Notes under the pieces: generated by a model | Told to the model about the DNA's origin: nothing | Seen by the model: only the letters and a program-made list of their open reading frames with translations | The model's database searches: none | Shown here: one piece after another, positions 15,160 to 24,489 of the stretch | How the letters are laid out: every line of letters starts with the position of its first letter | Position numbering within the stretch: position 1 is the first letter of the stretch | NCBI RefSeq assembly: GCF_000429425.1 | Contig: NZ_AUBV01000008.1 | Span: 124,001-188,000 of the forward strand | Direction: 5' to 3' | DNA: 64,000 nucleotides | Origin: Algoriphagus mannitolivorans DSM 15301 | GTDB lineage: Bacteria; Bacteroidota; Bacteroidia; Cytophagales; Cyclobacteriaceae | Position numbers and translations under genes: made by a program

Positions 15160-16017
15160 ATGGAAAACAAATTTTTGAGAGTGATCCTGATCCTATTTTT
15201 TTTGGCACCTATGAATGTGGCTTTTCCCCAATCCACCCCAAACTCCCACTCCTATTTTTCAGGAAGTTATTCTCAGCAACCCATTATCTCTTTCAAAGAG
15301 GGCTTTTTCAACAAAACCACCTACTACCTTGACGGAGAGAAATCAAGTCCCAAACAGGTCGCGGCCTTGCTCAATTCAGTGCAAAATGAAGATTTTAAGT
15401 TCGATGGGTACCAGCGGAAAAAGAATTGGGGAACTGGCGTCCGGGTCTCAGGTTTAGCCGTAAGTATCGGCTCCATCGCCTATTTATTTACCAATGAAAT
15501 CACCCCGGCAAACGTCCGTCCCTGGTTTTGGGCTTCTTTTGGAGGAGGGGTTTTACAAAGCACAGGAAATATTCTCATTGGGGATTCAGAGCGGAGAATT
15601 CAACGCACCATCAACGATTTCAATGCCTATCATTTTTCCGGAGGTGAGGAGGTATTTCTCAGTATGGACGAAAGTGCGGGATTTTTTGGGTCAAAAATCG
15701 AAATCTACGAAGGCCCTATGAAGCTGGACAAAAGTCAGGTTATGTCTCGAATGCAATCGAAGCCCGAGGTTCGAGAATTGTATGACAAAATCCTCAATCG
15801 GCAAAAGGTAGGCACTGCCACTCAAGTTGCCAATACTGCTTTACAAATTGGGATTATATTTTTCGCATTAGGCCCCGAACCTCAATCTTCAGCTCTAAAT
15901 AAGACTCTAATCCCATTAACTATGACAGGAATTGGGCTGAATCTTTTTTCGGGGTTCTATGAACGAAAAACCAGAAATCTTACTCGGGAAGCTCTTTTAC
16001 TTTACAATTATCAATAG
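15160..16017 (+). CDS. Hypothetical exported protein
   Basis: About 285 residues that I do not recognise. A signal peptide ends near FPQS. Two hydrophobic stretches (about 95-120, with VSGLAVSIGSIAYLF, and 230-265, with TALQIGIIFFALG) flank a charged middle, suggesting a membrane-associated protein. I use ATG 15160; a TTG seven codons upstream is possible. It is convergent with the PD40 gene, with about 95 bp of plain sequence between them. Confidence 0.6.
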   Translation: MENKFLRVILILFFLAPMNVAFPQSTPNSHSYFSGSYSQQPIISFKEGFFNKTTYYLDGEKSSPKQVAALLNSVQNEDFKFDGYQRKKNWGTGVRVSGLAVSIGSIAYLFTNEITPANVRPWFWASFGGGVLQSTGNILIGDSERRIQRTINDFNAYHFSGGEEVFLSMDESAGFFGSKIEIYEGPMKLDKSQVMSRMQSKPEVRELYDKILNRQKVGTATQVANTALQIGIIFFALGPEPQSSALNKTLIPLTMTGIGLNLFSGFYERKTRNLTREALLLYNYQ

Positions 16018-16113
16018 ACTTTTGAGTGATAAATTAGCCTCTACTGGCAGTTAAATCTTCCCTGATTCTTTGAAGTTTAATGGCCAAATTGCTAACCTAA
16101 TATTACCCTCTTC

Positions 16114-17172
16114 TCAAAACTTCGGTATCCCCACAAAATACAAGTCGAAACCACCTAGTCCCCCTGGTCGATTGGAGGAGAAAAGTAAAACGGAATTCTG
16201 ATAATAAGGTGCAGGATCGATGATCGGACGAAACTCATCGAATTCGGTATTGATCTGAGGACCCATATTTATTGGAGTTGACCATTTCTGCCCGTCAAAA
16301 TCTGAATAATACAAATCAAATCCTCCAAAACCTCCGGGACGATCGGAAGCAAAGACCAACCTTGACTTGCTAATGAAGGGAGCCTGATCCTGAAACTCCG
16401 AGTTGATCCCCAACTTTTTCCCTTGCTTCAAGCCTTCACTTTGAAGAAATGTTATAACTTCTTGATTATCTGGCAATTCGATTTCGTAAATATTAAAACT
16501 TCCTTCATGGTCGGAAGCTAGAAGCAATTTCTCTGCTCTATTTCTGCTCCCAAGGTTGTTGACTTTTTGAAAAGCTTTCCCATAAAGGCAAGGATACATT
16601 TCATTGCCAGATTCAGATAAGATTCTAAATGAGCTCTCACCCGGAAAAATCTCCTGAGAGGTGCTGACTGAATAAGGAATCTGAAATTTCTTTGAAAAAA
16701 CAGTAAAAAACCCCTGATCATCCCTGCTAAACAGCAAGTAGCTGCCATTTTCTGGAGTGCCAAATGAATAAGGCCCTCTTTCGTTGAAAGAGGTTTGGGT
16801 GGATTGTGCGAGATTTTTCGCCATTTGGACACCCGCGCTTGAGCTCGAAACTTCTTGCATCGCCAGATTTCCCTTCTGCTGATCCCAAACAAAGGATACC
16901 GTTCTTCCAACCAAATCATATTGTAAGGAACCCGGCAAACTGTTTCTGTCCGAAGAAAATATCACCTCCATTTCATGAAAAAGCATTTGAATATCCATGT
17001 TATAATCATTGAAAGGTGTATTCAAACTTTCCATTGCTGTCACCTCGGAAGGAAAATAAGCTTTTCTGTGCTTCGGGGAATTAAACCAAAAGCAACCCCC
17101 TAAGGAAAAAATGCCGAAGACCATCAGAAAAAATACTGCAATTCGATTTATGTTCACCTTAAAAGTATTCAT
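16114..17172 (-). CDS. PD40 (WD40-like propeller) lipoprotein
   Basis: 352 residues. Lipobox at Cys27 (SLGGC). PD40-type beta-propeller repeats are seen as VIFSSDRNS, LFSRDDQG, LLASDHEG, LVFASDRPGGFGGFDLYYSDFDG and LLFSSNRPGGLGGFDLYFV. The SxRPGGxGGxDLY pattern is common in Bacteroidota envelope propellers, including gliding and T9SS-associated proteins, but here there is no OmpA domain and no gliding gene nearby. Role unknown. ATG 17172 is used; the frame reaches TTG two codons upstream. Confidence 0.8.
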   Translation of the reverse strand: MNTFKVNINRIAVFFLMVFGIFSLGGCFWFNSPKHRKAYFPSEVTAMESLNTPFNDYNMDIQMLFHEMEVIFSSDRNSLPGSLQYDLVGRTVSFVWDQQKGNLAMQEVSSSSAGVQMAKNLAQSTQTSFNERGPYSFGTPENGSYLLFSRDDQGFFTVFSKKFQIPYSVSTSQEIFPGESSFRILSESGNEMYPCLYGKAFQKVNNLGSRNRAEKLLLASDHEGSFNIYEIELPDNQEVITFLQSEGLKQGKKLGINSEFQDQAPFISKSRLVFASDRPGGFGGFDLYYSDFDGQKWSTPINMGPQINTEFDEFRPIIDPAPYYQNSVLLFSSNRPGGLGGFDLYFVGIPKF

Positions 17173-17313
17173 AGACAAATAGATTGATTTAGTGAAGAAA
17201 CGAAAATCTAACCCTAAAATGCTACACTATTGCAAAAAATCAACCGCTTAGCCACAATTCTCCCCACCTCTCCAAAAAATCCCCTATTTTCCCTTTCCAA
17301 TAAACTATACCCC

Positions 17314-20238
17314 ATGCGAAAATACCTACTCTTAGCTTGGACGCTTTGCCTAACCGCAACTTTTGCGCTGGCGCAGGAAACCAAACCCATGTCCTGGAAA
17401 GACGTCGCCACCTGGAAATCCATGCCCAATGGAGGCTTTAAACTTTCCCCCGACGGACAATGGATGGCCTATGTACTCACCGGCCTGGAAGCTGACGGAG
17501 AATTGATTCTCCAAAAAGTGACCGATACTACTTCTAAAAAGTCCTTTCCAATTGGAAATGCGAACTTTCCCAGCTTTGAATTCAGCGAAAACAGCCAATG
17601 GATTGCCTTCCGGGAATACGCTAAGTTTTCTGAAAAGCAGGCTAATGAAAAAGCAAAAGGAAAGCCTTTGAAAGAGAAAGTCCACTTGCTCAAATTGGGA
17701 ACAGATGACAAAAAGACCTTTGAAGGCGTAGGAGGCTTCAGTTTCAATGCCGAGGCATCAACCCATCTCTTGATCAATTTACCCAAGGAGGGAAATGGAG
17801 ATGCAAAGGGATCTGATTTGCTGATTCACAACTTGACCACAGGGAAATCCCAAAACTTAGGCAATGTACGCGAGCATGCCGTCAACAAGGCGGGAACTCA
17901 CCTTGCTTATACGGTGGATGCTGCCAATTCTCAGGGGAATGGCCTTTACCTACTTAACCTTTCCAACAATTCCATTCAGGTTTTAGATACCGATGAAGCG
18001 GGTTACCAAAGCCTGAATTGGACTGAAAAAGGCGATGCTTTTGCTGCCCTGAAGATGAAAAAGGATAAAAAGTACAAGCAGGATTTGGGAACCGTAGTAG
18101 GCGTAAAAAACTTGAACAATCCACAAGTTAACCTTTATGAGCCAGCAAAGGATTCTACAGGTTTTGACCAAAAATATACCATCAGCCCGAATCGCAGACC
18201 GATGTGGTCAGAGGATTTAACACGATTGTTTTATGGCATTCACCCTTTGATTTTGGCAGAAAAAGAAAAGCCAAAGAAAGAAGTGAATGAAGATTCAGTG
18301 AAAACCGCTGAGTCCGAAAACTTGGCCAAAATCATGGCAGATACCACGATCAAGTCTATTTCTGATTTGCAAAAGGCCATCTCCAAACTGAATTCCAGCA
18401 AGGCTGAGGACAAAAAGTCCAACGATGCCAAAAAGCCCGAAATGACTATCTGGCACTGGAATGACGACCGTCTCCAAAGCCGTCAGCAGGTCATGGAAAA
18501 CATGGACAAAAACTACAGTTTCTGGGCAATGTATGACGTCGCTGCCAAAAAGCACATAGCACTTCAGGACAGCAGCATGCGGGATTTGAACATTTTACCT
18601 CATGAACTTTATGCTTTGGGCTCAGACCAGCAAACCTATGAATTGGACATCAATCTGGACGGGCAGCAATACCGCGATTACTACATCGTGGATTTAAAGA
18701 CAGGAGAAAAAACTCAACTTTTCGAGAAATTTTACCAGCCTTCCTTTGGCTCCATGCCTCGCCCATCTACCGATGGAAAAAAGTTGCTTTATGGAAAAGA
18801 TGGTCATTTCTATGTATATGACATCGCTACAAAATCGCATAGCAACCTTACTGAAAAGCTTCCGGTAACATTTGTCAATGAGGAAGACGATCACAATGTG
18901 GAAAAACCCATGGTCAGCCCCTGGGGATGGAGCAGCGACAGCCAATACGTCCTGTTAAATGACGGTTGGGATATCTGGCAAGTACCGATGTCTGCCAAGG
19001 AGTCTCCAATCAATTTGACCCAAAATGGAAGAGACTCCAAAATCAAATACCAATATCGGTTCAACCTGAATCCTGATGAAAAAGGGATTGATTTAAGCAA
19101 AACTGTCTATGTCAGAACCTACGGGGAGCGTACGAAGAAAAGTGGAATCGCCACACTTTCTCCTGCCAAAAAGGGTGGGTTGATCGCTGGCGCAAAATCC
19201 TTGATCTGGGAAGATGCAGCAATCATGAGTTTGGATAAAGCGGAGAAAGCTTCCGTTTTCACATTTACCAAAGAAAAATTCAACGAGCCCACTCAAGTTT
19301 ACCTGACCGATGCCAATCTGTCCAATCCTAAGCAACTCACCCAAAATGCCCCGGATGCTGGCAAATTTGCCTGGTCTTCAGGTGTGAAGCTGATCGATTA
19401 TGTAACTGCCAAAGGGGATTCCCTGCAAGCTGCACTTTTCTTGCCGGCAGGCTATGTGGAAGGACAAAAGTACCCTACCGTGATCTACTACTACGAGAAG
19501 CTTTCCCAAACCCTACACAACTGGTCTAACCCTAGCTATAGCGGTACAGGCTGGAATCCTAACCTGTACACCAGCAATGGCTACGCAGTCTTGATTCCGG
19601 ATATCGTGTACAAATTGGATGATCCAGGAATGTCTGCCGTGTGGGCTGTGCTTCCAGCTGTGGATGCTGCCTTGAAAACAGGAGTGATTGACGAGAAAAA
19701 TATGGGACTTCATGGACATAGTTGGGGTGGCTATCAGACTTCCTTCCTCATTACCCAAACCCCTCGATTCAAAGCCGCTGCAGCAGGAGCTCCATTGACG
19801 AATATGATTTCAATGTATGACCTGATTTACTGGAATTCTGGAAGTGGAAATATGTCCATATTTGAGGCATCTCAGGGTAGATTCCGCGGGGGACCTTGGG
19901 AAAATTGGGAGGCCTACGAGCGAAACAGCCCGATATACCATGTGAAAAATGTCCAGACTCCACTCTTGCTTTTGCACAACGACAAGGATGGAGCTGTGGA
20001 CTTTACCCAAGGTGTGGAATATTACAATGCACTTCGTCGATTGAAGAAGCCCGTGATTATGGTTCAATACTTAGGTGAAAACCATGGTTTGGGCAAAACA
20101 GAAAACAGAAAAGACTATGCCGTCAGAATGATGGAATTCTTCGATCATCACCTGAAAGGACAAGCTGCTCCAGATTGGATACGCAAAGGAGTGCCAAGAC
20201 TTCAACTGGGCGAACATCTGGAAGAAAGGGCCTTCTAG
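17314..20238 (+). CDS. S9 family serine peptidase (prolyl oligopeptidase type)
   Basis: 974 residues with a signal peptide (cleavage near ALAQE). A long N-terminal beta-propeller (PDGQWMAYVL and similar repeats) caps a C-terminal alpha/beta hydrolase domain. The catalytic triad is readable: Ser803 in GHSWGGYQ, Asp892 in NDKDGAV and His924 in GENHGL. Such secreted enzymes cleave short peptides, often after proline. I start at ATG 17314, as the earlier TTG at 17230 would place 28 residues ahead of the signal peptide. Followed by a terminator. Confidence 0.92.
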   Translation: MRKYLLLAWTLCLTATFALAQETKPMSWKDVATWKSMPNGGFKLSPDGQWMAYVLTGLEADGELILQKVTDTTSKKSFPIGNANFPSFEFSENSQWIAFREYAKFSEKQANEKAKGKPLKEKVHLLKLGTDDKKTFEGVGGFSFNAEASTHLLINLPKEGNGDAKGSDLLIHNLTTGKSQNLGNVREHAVNKAGTHLAYTVDAANSQGNGLYLLNLSNNSIQVLDTDEAGYQSLNWTEKGDAFAALKMKKDKKYKQDLGTVVGVKNLNNPQVNLYEPAKDSTGFDQKYTISPNRRPMWSEDLTRLFYGIHPLILAEKEKPKKEVNEDSVKTAESENLAKIMADTTIKSISDLQKAISKLNSSKAEDKKSNDAKKPEMTIWHWNDDRLQSRQQVMENMDKNYSFWAMYDVAAKKHIALQDSSMRDLNILPHELYALGSDQQTYELDINLDGQQYRDYYIVDLKTGEKTQLFEKFYQPSFGSMPRPSTDGKKLLYGKDGHFYVYDIATKSHSNLTEKLPVTFVNEEDDHNVEKPMVSPWGWSSDSQYVLLNDGWDIWQVPMSAKESPINLTQNGRDSKIKYQYRFNLNPDEKGIDLSKTVYVRTYGERTKKSGIATLSPAKKGGLIAGAKSLIWEDAAIMSLDKAEKASVFTFTKEKFNEPTQVYLTDANLSNPKQLTQNAPDAGKFAWSSGVKLIDYVTAKGDSLQAALFLPAGYVEGQKYPTVIYYYEKLSQTLHNWSNPSYSGTGWNPNLYTSNGYAVLIPDIVYKLDDPGMSAVWAVLPAVDAALKTGVIDEKNMGLHGHSWGGYQTSFLITQTPRFKAAAAGAPLTNMISMYDLIYWNSGSGNMSIFEASQGRFRGGPWENWEAYERNSPIYHVKNVQTPLLLLHNDKDGAVDFTQGVEYYNALRRLKKPVIMVQYLGENHGLGKTENRKDYAVRMMEFFDHHLKGQAAPDWIRKGVPRLQLGEHLEERAF

Positions 20239-20275
20239 GAAGTCTAAAGTATAAATTCAGAAAGCTGAAATTTGG

Positions 20276-20309
20276 AAATCCCTCGGTGAAAATCGGGGGA
20301 TTTTTTTTG
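20276..20309 (+). terminator. Intrinsic terminator after the S9 peptidase gene
   Basis: Ten-bp stem with two wobble pairs, from AATCCCTCGG to the pairing CGGGGGATT arm, followed by eight T. Confidence 0.75.
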
Positions 20310-20339
20310 GGACTGTCATCAATCAGCGAAAAGTGTAAT

Positions 20340-20347
20340 TATCTTTG
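20340..20347 (+). promoter_or_regulatory. -7 element TATCTTTG for the cation:proton antiporter gene
   Basis: Exact TAnnTTTG match in the 220-bp gap after the S9 terminator, 112 bp before the ATG at 20459. A -33 TTTG at good spacing is not seen, so the call is tentative. Confidence 0.4.
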
Positions 20348-20458
20348 GTCCAATTCTATCCAAACCCCTTTCAGTTTTCGTATCCAAGCTTTTGATACCT
20401 CCACTGAAAGATTTGAGGGAGAGCGTACATTCTTTTTAGTAAGCAAAACGAAAAATCT

Positions 20459-22609
20459 ATGATCAGCCTCCTTGGAATGTTGGAATTTGACCTACCCATT
20501 TCCCATCAGGGGATTAAGTTTTTTTTGATCTTATTGATCATCCTTCTAGCCCCGTTGATCTTAAACAGACTTCGAATTCCTCCTCTTTTGGGATTGATCA
20601 TCGCAGGAGCACTGATAGGCCCCAAGGGAATCGGATTGATGGAAAGAGACAGCGGCATTTTGCTTTCAGGAACAGCCGGGCTCTTGTACATCATGTTTTT
20701 GGCAGGATTGGAGATCGATCTGGATGATTTTCGGAAAAACAGCAAAAAGAGCTTGATTTTCGGAATGTACACCTTTTTGATTCCGATGATTTTGGGAACC
20801 CTGACGGGATTTTACCTATTCGGTTTCTCGATGACATCCTCGGTCCTGTTGGCTAGTATGTTTGCCTCCCATACCTTGATTGCCTATCCCATAATTTCCA
20901 AGCTAGGAATCACCCAAAATCGAGTAGTCAATGTCACTGTCGGAGGAACCCTGATTACAGACACCTTGGCCTTGTTGATTTTGGCGGTGATCGTGGGAAT
21001 GGCAAAGGGAGAAGTAGGCTTTGGCTTTTGGGTAAAATTGACCGCATCTCTCATAGTCTTTGGAGGCCTGGTGATGTATCTGCTCCCCAAGTTTGGCTTT
21101 TGGTTTTTGAAGAAAAACGAGGATAGTGTCACTCAATATATTTTCGTCTTAACCTTGGTGTTCCTCGGAGCGCTGCTAGCTGAGCTTGCAGGAGTAGAAG
21201 GAATCATCGGGGCTTTTTTGGTGGGACTTGCACTCAATCCTTTGATCCAAAGAACTTCCCCTCTAATGAACCGGGTGGAATTTGTCGGGAACGCCATCTT
21301 CATCCCTTTCTTTTTGATCAGCGTGGGCATGTTGGTGGACTTCCGGATTTTTATCAGTGATCGGGAAACTATTTTCATCGCCATTACCATGACCGTAGTG
21401 GCCACCCTGGCAAAATATCTCGCAGCCCTTTCTGCCCAAAAGACATTTGGGTACTCCAAAAATGAAAGGAGAGTCATGTTTGGATTGAGTAATGCCCAGG
21501 CTGCTGCAACTCTCGCCGCCATCTTGGTAGGATACAATACCATCATCGGAACAGATGAATTTGGTGAGCCTATCCGCTTGCTTTCAGAATCTGTCCTCAA
21601 TGGTACGATTGTAATGATTTTGGTGACCTGCACCATTGCCACGCTGGAAGCCCAGCGAGGAGCGCAGAATATCATCCGCTCAGAGGCATCCCTGACTGAA
21701 AAGGACAAAGTAGATATCACTGAACGCTTTTTGATCCCCATTCGAAGTCAAGAGACTTCTGAAAATCTGATCAATCTGGCAGTCTCGCTGAAATCCTCCG
21801 GAAAGAAAAACTCGCTCTACGGACTCAGCATTCTCAAACCTGAAATTCATGATTCTCTGGCGGAGATCAATGCCCAGAAAAATCTGAATAAAGCAAGCAT
21901 CATTGCTTCGGCCACGGATAACTTCCTGATCGAACTCCTCCGATACGATGCAGATGTAGTACACGGGATAAGCAGTGTCGTCTATGAAAACAAAATCACA
22001 GACCTTATTCTCGGCCTTCACGTGCAGCAGGAAGGGAAGGATTCGTTCTTAGGTGAAGTCACCAACAGGATTTTGGAAAAGGTGAATGCAACCACCTACA
22101 TCTACAAGCCACACCAATCCTTTTCTACTCATAAGCGGCATTTGGTGATGATTCCTCCCAATGCCGAGCAGGAATTAGGCTTCCCGCTTTGGCTGGTCAA
22201 AATCTGGAACATCGCTAAAAATTCCGGCAGCAGGATGATTTTTTATTGTACCGAGGAGACCAAGGAATACCTTCAGAAAATACTGGAAGTAAATCCAATC
22301 CGTGTAGATTTCCGTCCTTTCCCCAGCTGGGATGATCCGGGGAACTTGAACATCCTACTCAAACCGGATGACAATCTGATCATGGTGCTCAGTAGAAGAG
22401 GCGAGCCTTCCTACCATCCCAATATGGACTTGGTACCGGAACTTGTGGGGACTTGGCTCAAAAACCACAGCTTTATTTTGATTTACCCTAACCCTCTGGA
22501 TGCCAGGTCTGTCCATTCTCATGACTTCTTCCACAATAATCTAGCAGGTGGTCCCGGAACAAGGCTAGAACTAATCAGAGCAGGCATAAACAGACTGTTT
22601 TCAAAATAG
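20459..22609 (+). CDS. Kef-type (CPA2) cation:proton antiporter
   Basis: 716 residues. The first 400 are about 12 membrane helices of the Na+/H+ exchanger fold (RIPPLLGLIIAGALIGPKG near the start, GIIGAFLVGLALNP, FFLISVGMLVDFRIF). The C-terminal 300 residues are soluble and look like two universal-stress-protein-like domains rather than TrkA-N. It exchanges K+ or Na+ for H+ at the cytoplasmic membrane. It is convergent with the DsrE-like gene nine bases downstream. Confidence 0.85.
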   Translation: MISLLGMLEFDLPISHQGIKFFLILLIILLAPLILNRLRIPPLLGLIIAGALIGPKGIGLMERDSGILLSGTAGLLYIMFLAGLEIDLDDFRKNSKKSLIFGMYTFLIPMILGTLTGFYLFGFSMTSSVLLASMFASHTLIAYPIISKLGITQNRVVNVTVGGTLITDTLALLILAVIVGMAKGEVGFGFWVKLTASLIVFGGLVMYLLPKFGFWFLKKNEDSVTQYIFVLTLVFLGALLAELAGVEGIIGAFLVGLALNPLIQRTSPLMNRVEFVGNAIFIPFFLISVGMLVDFRIFISDRETIFIAITMTVVATLAKYLAALSAQKTFGYSKNERRVMFGLSNAQAAATLAAILVGYNTIIGTDEFGEPIRLLSESVLNGTIVMILVTCTIATLEAQRGAQNIIRSEASLTEKDKVDITERFLIPIRSQETSENLINLAVSLKSSGKKNSLYGLSILKPEIHDSLAEINAQKNLNKASIIASATDNFLIELLRYDADVVHGISSVVYENKITDLILGLHVQQEGKDSFLGEVTNRILEKVNATTYIYKPHQSFSTHKRHLVMIPPNAEQELGFPLWLVKIWNIAKNSGSRMIFYCTEETKEYLQKILEVNPIRVDFRPFPSWDDPGNLNILLKPDDNLIMVLSRRGEPSYHPNMDLVPELVGTWLKNHSFILIYPNPLDARSVHSHDFFHNNLAGGPGTRLELIRAGINRLFSK

Positions 22610-22618
22610 TCCTTGAAC

Positions 22619-23194
22619 TTAGTCCTCGCTTACGTTTAGATAGCTATATCCTTTCTGGTCTAGCGTGATGAAGGTGAATTTTGCCGAAATCACCTGAGGA
22701 ACCATAGGGGTAATCTGCTCTTTGGATATGTTCCAAAAAGCCATGCTCTGACCACATACGTAGAATTTCACTCCGACATCTTTCAGCTTTTGGATTGCAG
22801 GCAAATTGGGATTTGGGATCCCATATTTCTGTTGATATTCCTCATCGGTAAAAATGACGGCATTCAATCCCCCGTGGAAAACCCCCACCAGGTTCAATTT
22901 ATCCGCAGGAACCCCATTAGCAATACCAAGATTATAGGTTCTGGCCACTTCGAGGATTACAGGATGGATAGCTGTAGAATCTTTGACTTTACCATATAAA
23001 TCGATGGCTACCTTGTAATCCAAGGTTGGGTCATAAGGAATTGCAGCATTTTCAATTGGAATGACTCCGACAAATGGGTGAAAATCCAGAACGGGATAGG
23101 TGATTTTTCCTTCCAAATAGGGCGGCATTTGGGTTTGGGAAAATGAAGGAAAGAAAAGAACTATTCCCAAGGCAATAAAAACTAGCTTCTTCAT
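22619..23194 (-). CDS. Exported DsrE-like protein
   Basis: 191 residues with a signal peptide (FFPSFSQ). The second half fits the DsrE/DsrF fold: VGVFHGGLNAVIF, then LKDVGVKFYVCGQSMAF with Cys in the position used for sulfur transfer in DsrE proteins, and a final strand. An exported version is unlikely to take part in cytoplasmic tRNA thiolation. Role unknown. Divergent from the Na/Ca exchanger gene. Confidence 0.7.
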   Translation of the reverse strand: MKKLVFIALGIVLFFPSFSQTQMPPYLEGKITYPVLDFHPFVGVIPIENAAIPYDPTLDYKVAIDLYGKVKDSTAIHPVILEVARTYNLGIANGVPADKLNLVGVFHGGLNAVIFTDEEYQQKYGIPNPNLPAIQKLKDVGVKFYVCGQSMAFWNISKEQITPMVPQVISAKFTFITLDQKGYSYLNVSED

Positions 23195-23297
23195 GGTTTT
23201 GGCTGAATTGATCTACCTCAAATTAGATTAAAATACTTGAATTTCAGCCTATTAATCATCAAACAGTTTTTGAAAAATATTTTGCTGAGGTTCTTAC

Positions 23298-23326
23298 TTG
23301 GAGACGAAAATTTCGAAGTAGCTTTG
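23298..23326 (+). promoter_or_regulatory. Promoter of the Na/Ca exchanger gene
   Basis: TTG at 23298-23300 and a perfect TAGCTTTG at 23319-23326, 18 bp apart, 48 bp before the ATG. The spacer holds a palindrome, CGAAAATTTCG (23305-23315). Confidence 0.55.
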
Positions 23327-23374
23327 AAGAATTTATCCAATCAAAAAATTTGAAACCCACCTAATTTTCTTTCG

Positions 23375-24331
23375 ATGATACTCCAAATAATCCTCCTTCT
23401 TGTCGGCTTGGTGCTTCTCGTCAAAGGTGCCGATTGGCTTGTCGATGGTGCCTCAGTATTGGCCAAGAAAAAAAACGTTTCAGACCTAGCCATTGGACTT
23501 ACCATCGTGGCTTTTGGCACCTCTGCCCCGGAGCTGGTGGTCAATGCCGTGGCTGCCTCAGGTAATTATCCGGATATCGTCTTCGGTAATATCATTGGTT
23601 CCAATAACTTCAATTTATTCATCATTCTCGGCCTCTCAGGCCTGATTATTCCCCTCTCTGTCCAGTCCAGCACGGTATGGAAAGAAATCCCATTCTCGCT
23701 ATTTGCTGCAATTGTGCTTTTTTTCCTAGCCAACAACTATTTCCTCACTGAATCCAAAGAGGTCTCCATTTGGGATGCTGGAATTTTGTTGGTCTTCTTT
23801 GCCGCATTTCTTTACTATGTCGCCACCCAGTTGAAATCTGAGCCTTCCATAGATTCCGTCGAGATAAAGGATTACTCTACTCAGAAAATCTGGGGGCTGA
23901 TCATCATCGGATTAGTAGGGCTAGTGGGCGGGGGGAAACTAGTTGTGGACAACGCGGTGTCTATGGCTCAATCTCTTGGTGTGAGTGAGAAAATCATCGG
24001 ATTGACCATTGTAGCCGCAGGAACATCCCTCCCTGAGCTAGCGACATCCGTGGTTGCAGCTATGAAGAAAAATGCTGACATCGCAATCGGTAATATCGTC
24101 GGGTCGAATATCTTCAACATTTTCCTGATTCTGGGAGTGAGTGGAATCATCCGGCCGTTGGAATTCAACCCATCCTTCAACACAGACCTCTATTTATTGG
24201 CAGGTGGTACTGTCTTCCTTTTTATTGCAATGTTTACCGGAAAAAGACACAAGCTTGATCGTTGGGAGGCATTTGTTCTACTGGCTACCTACCTTCTTTA
24301 CACGGGATATTTGATAGGTCTAGAAAGCTAA
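23375..24331 (+). CDS. Calcium/sodium antiporter (CaCA family, YrbG-like)
   Basis: 318 residues with about ten membrane helices and the two inverted alpha-repeats of the family: AFGTSAPELVVN (about 48-59) with GNIIGSNNFNLF, and AAGTSLPELATS with GNIVGSNIFNIF. These carry the acidic ion-coordinating residues. It exchanges Ca2+ for Na+ across the cytoplasmic membrane. Single gene. Confidence 0.9.
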   Translation: MILQIILLLVGLVLLVKGADWLVDGASVLAKKKNVSDLAIGLTIVAFGTSAPELVVNAVAASGNYPDIVFGNIIGSNNFNLFIILGLSGLIIPLSVQSSTVWKEIPFSLFAAIVLFFLANNYFLTESKEVSIWDAGILLVFFAAFLYYVATQLKSEPSIDSVEIKDYSTQKIWGLIIIGLVGLVGGGKLVVDNAVSMAQSLGVSEKIIGLTIVAAGTSLPELATSVVAAMKKNADIAIGNIVGSNIFNIFLILGVSGIIRPLEFNPSFNTDLYLLAGGTVFLFIAMFTGKRHKLDRWEAFVLLATYLLYTGYLIGLES

Positions 24332-24489
24332 TTTGCAAAACTATTTTTCTAAAAAATGAAAAATATCGGAATTTAATTCTTCTAAAAACCCCTTCGAATT
24401 ACCATTTATATAAATTGAAAGACCTTCAGGAATTATGATTCCTATTTTGCAGGTGCGAAGACTGAAATGTCTTCTAACCTAGCAAACCT

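Noticed and set aside
21133..21741. Long minus-strand ORF of 202 codons
   Set aside because: It lies wholly inside the antiporter gene in antisense, has no family features, and reflects the codon bias of the real gene.
24428..24443. AGGAAT-N4-ATTCCT dyad upstream of the outer-membrane receptor as an operator
   Set aside because: The arms are short and no promoter could be placed beside it, so chance is likely in AT-rich DNA.
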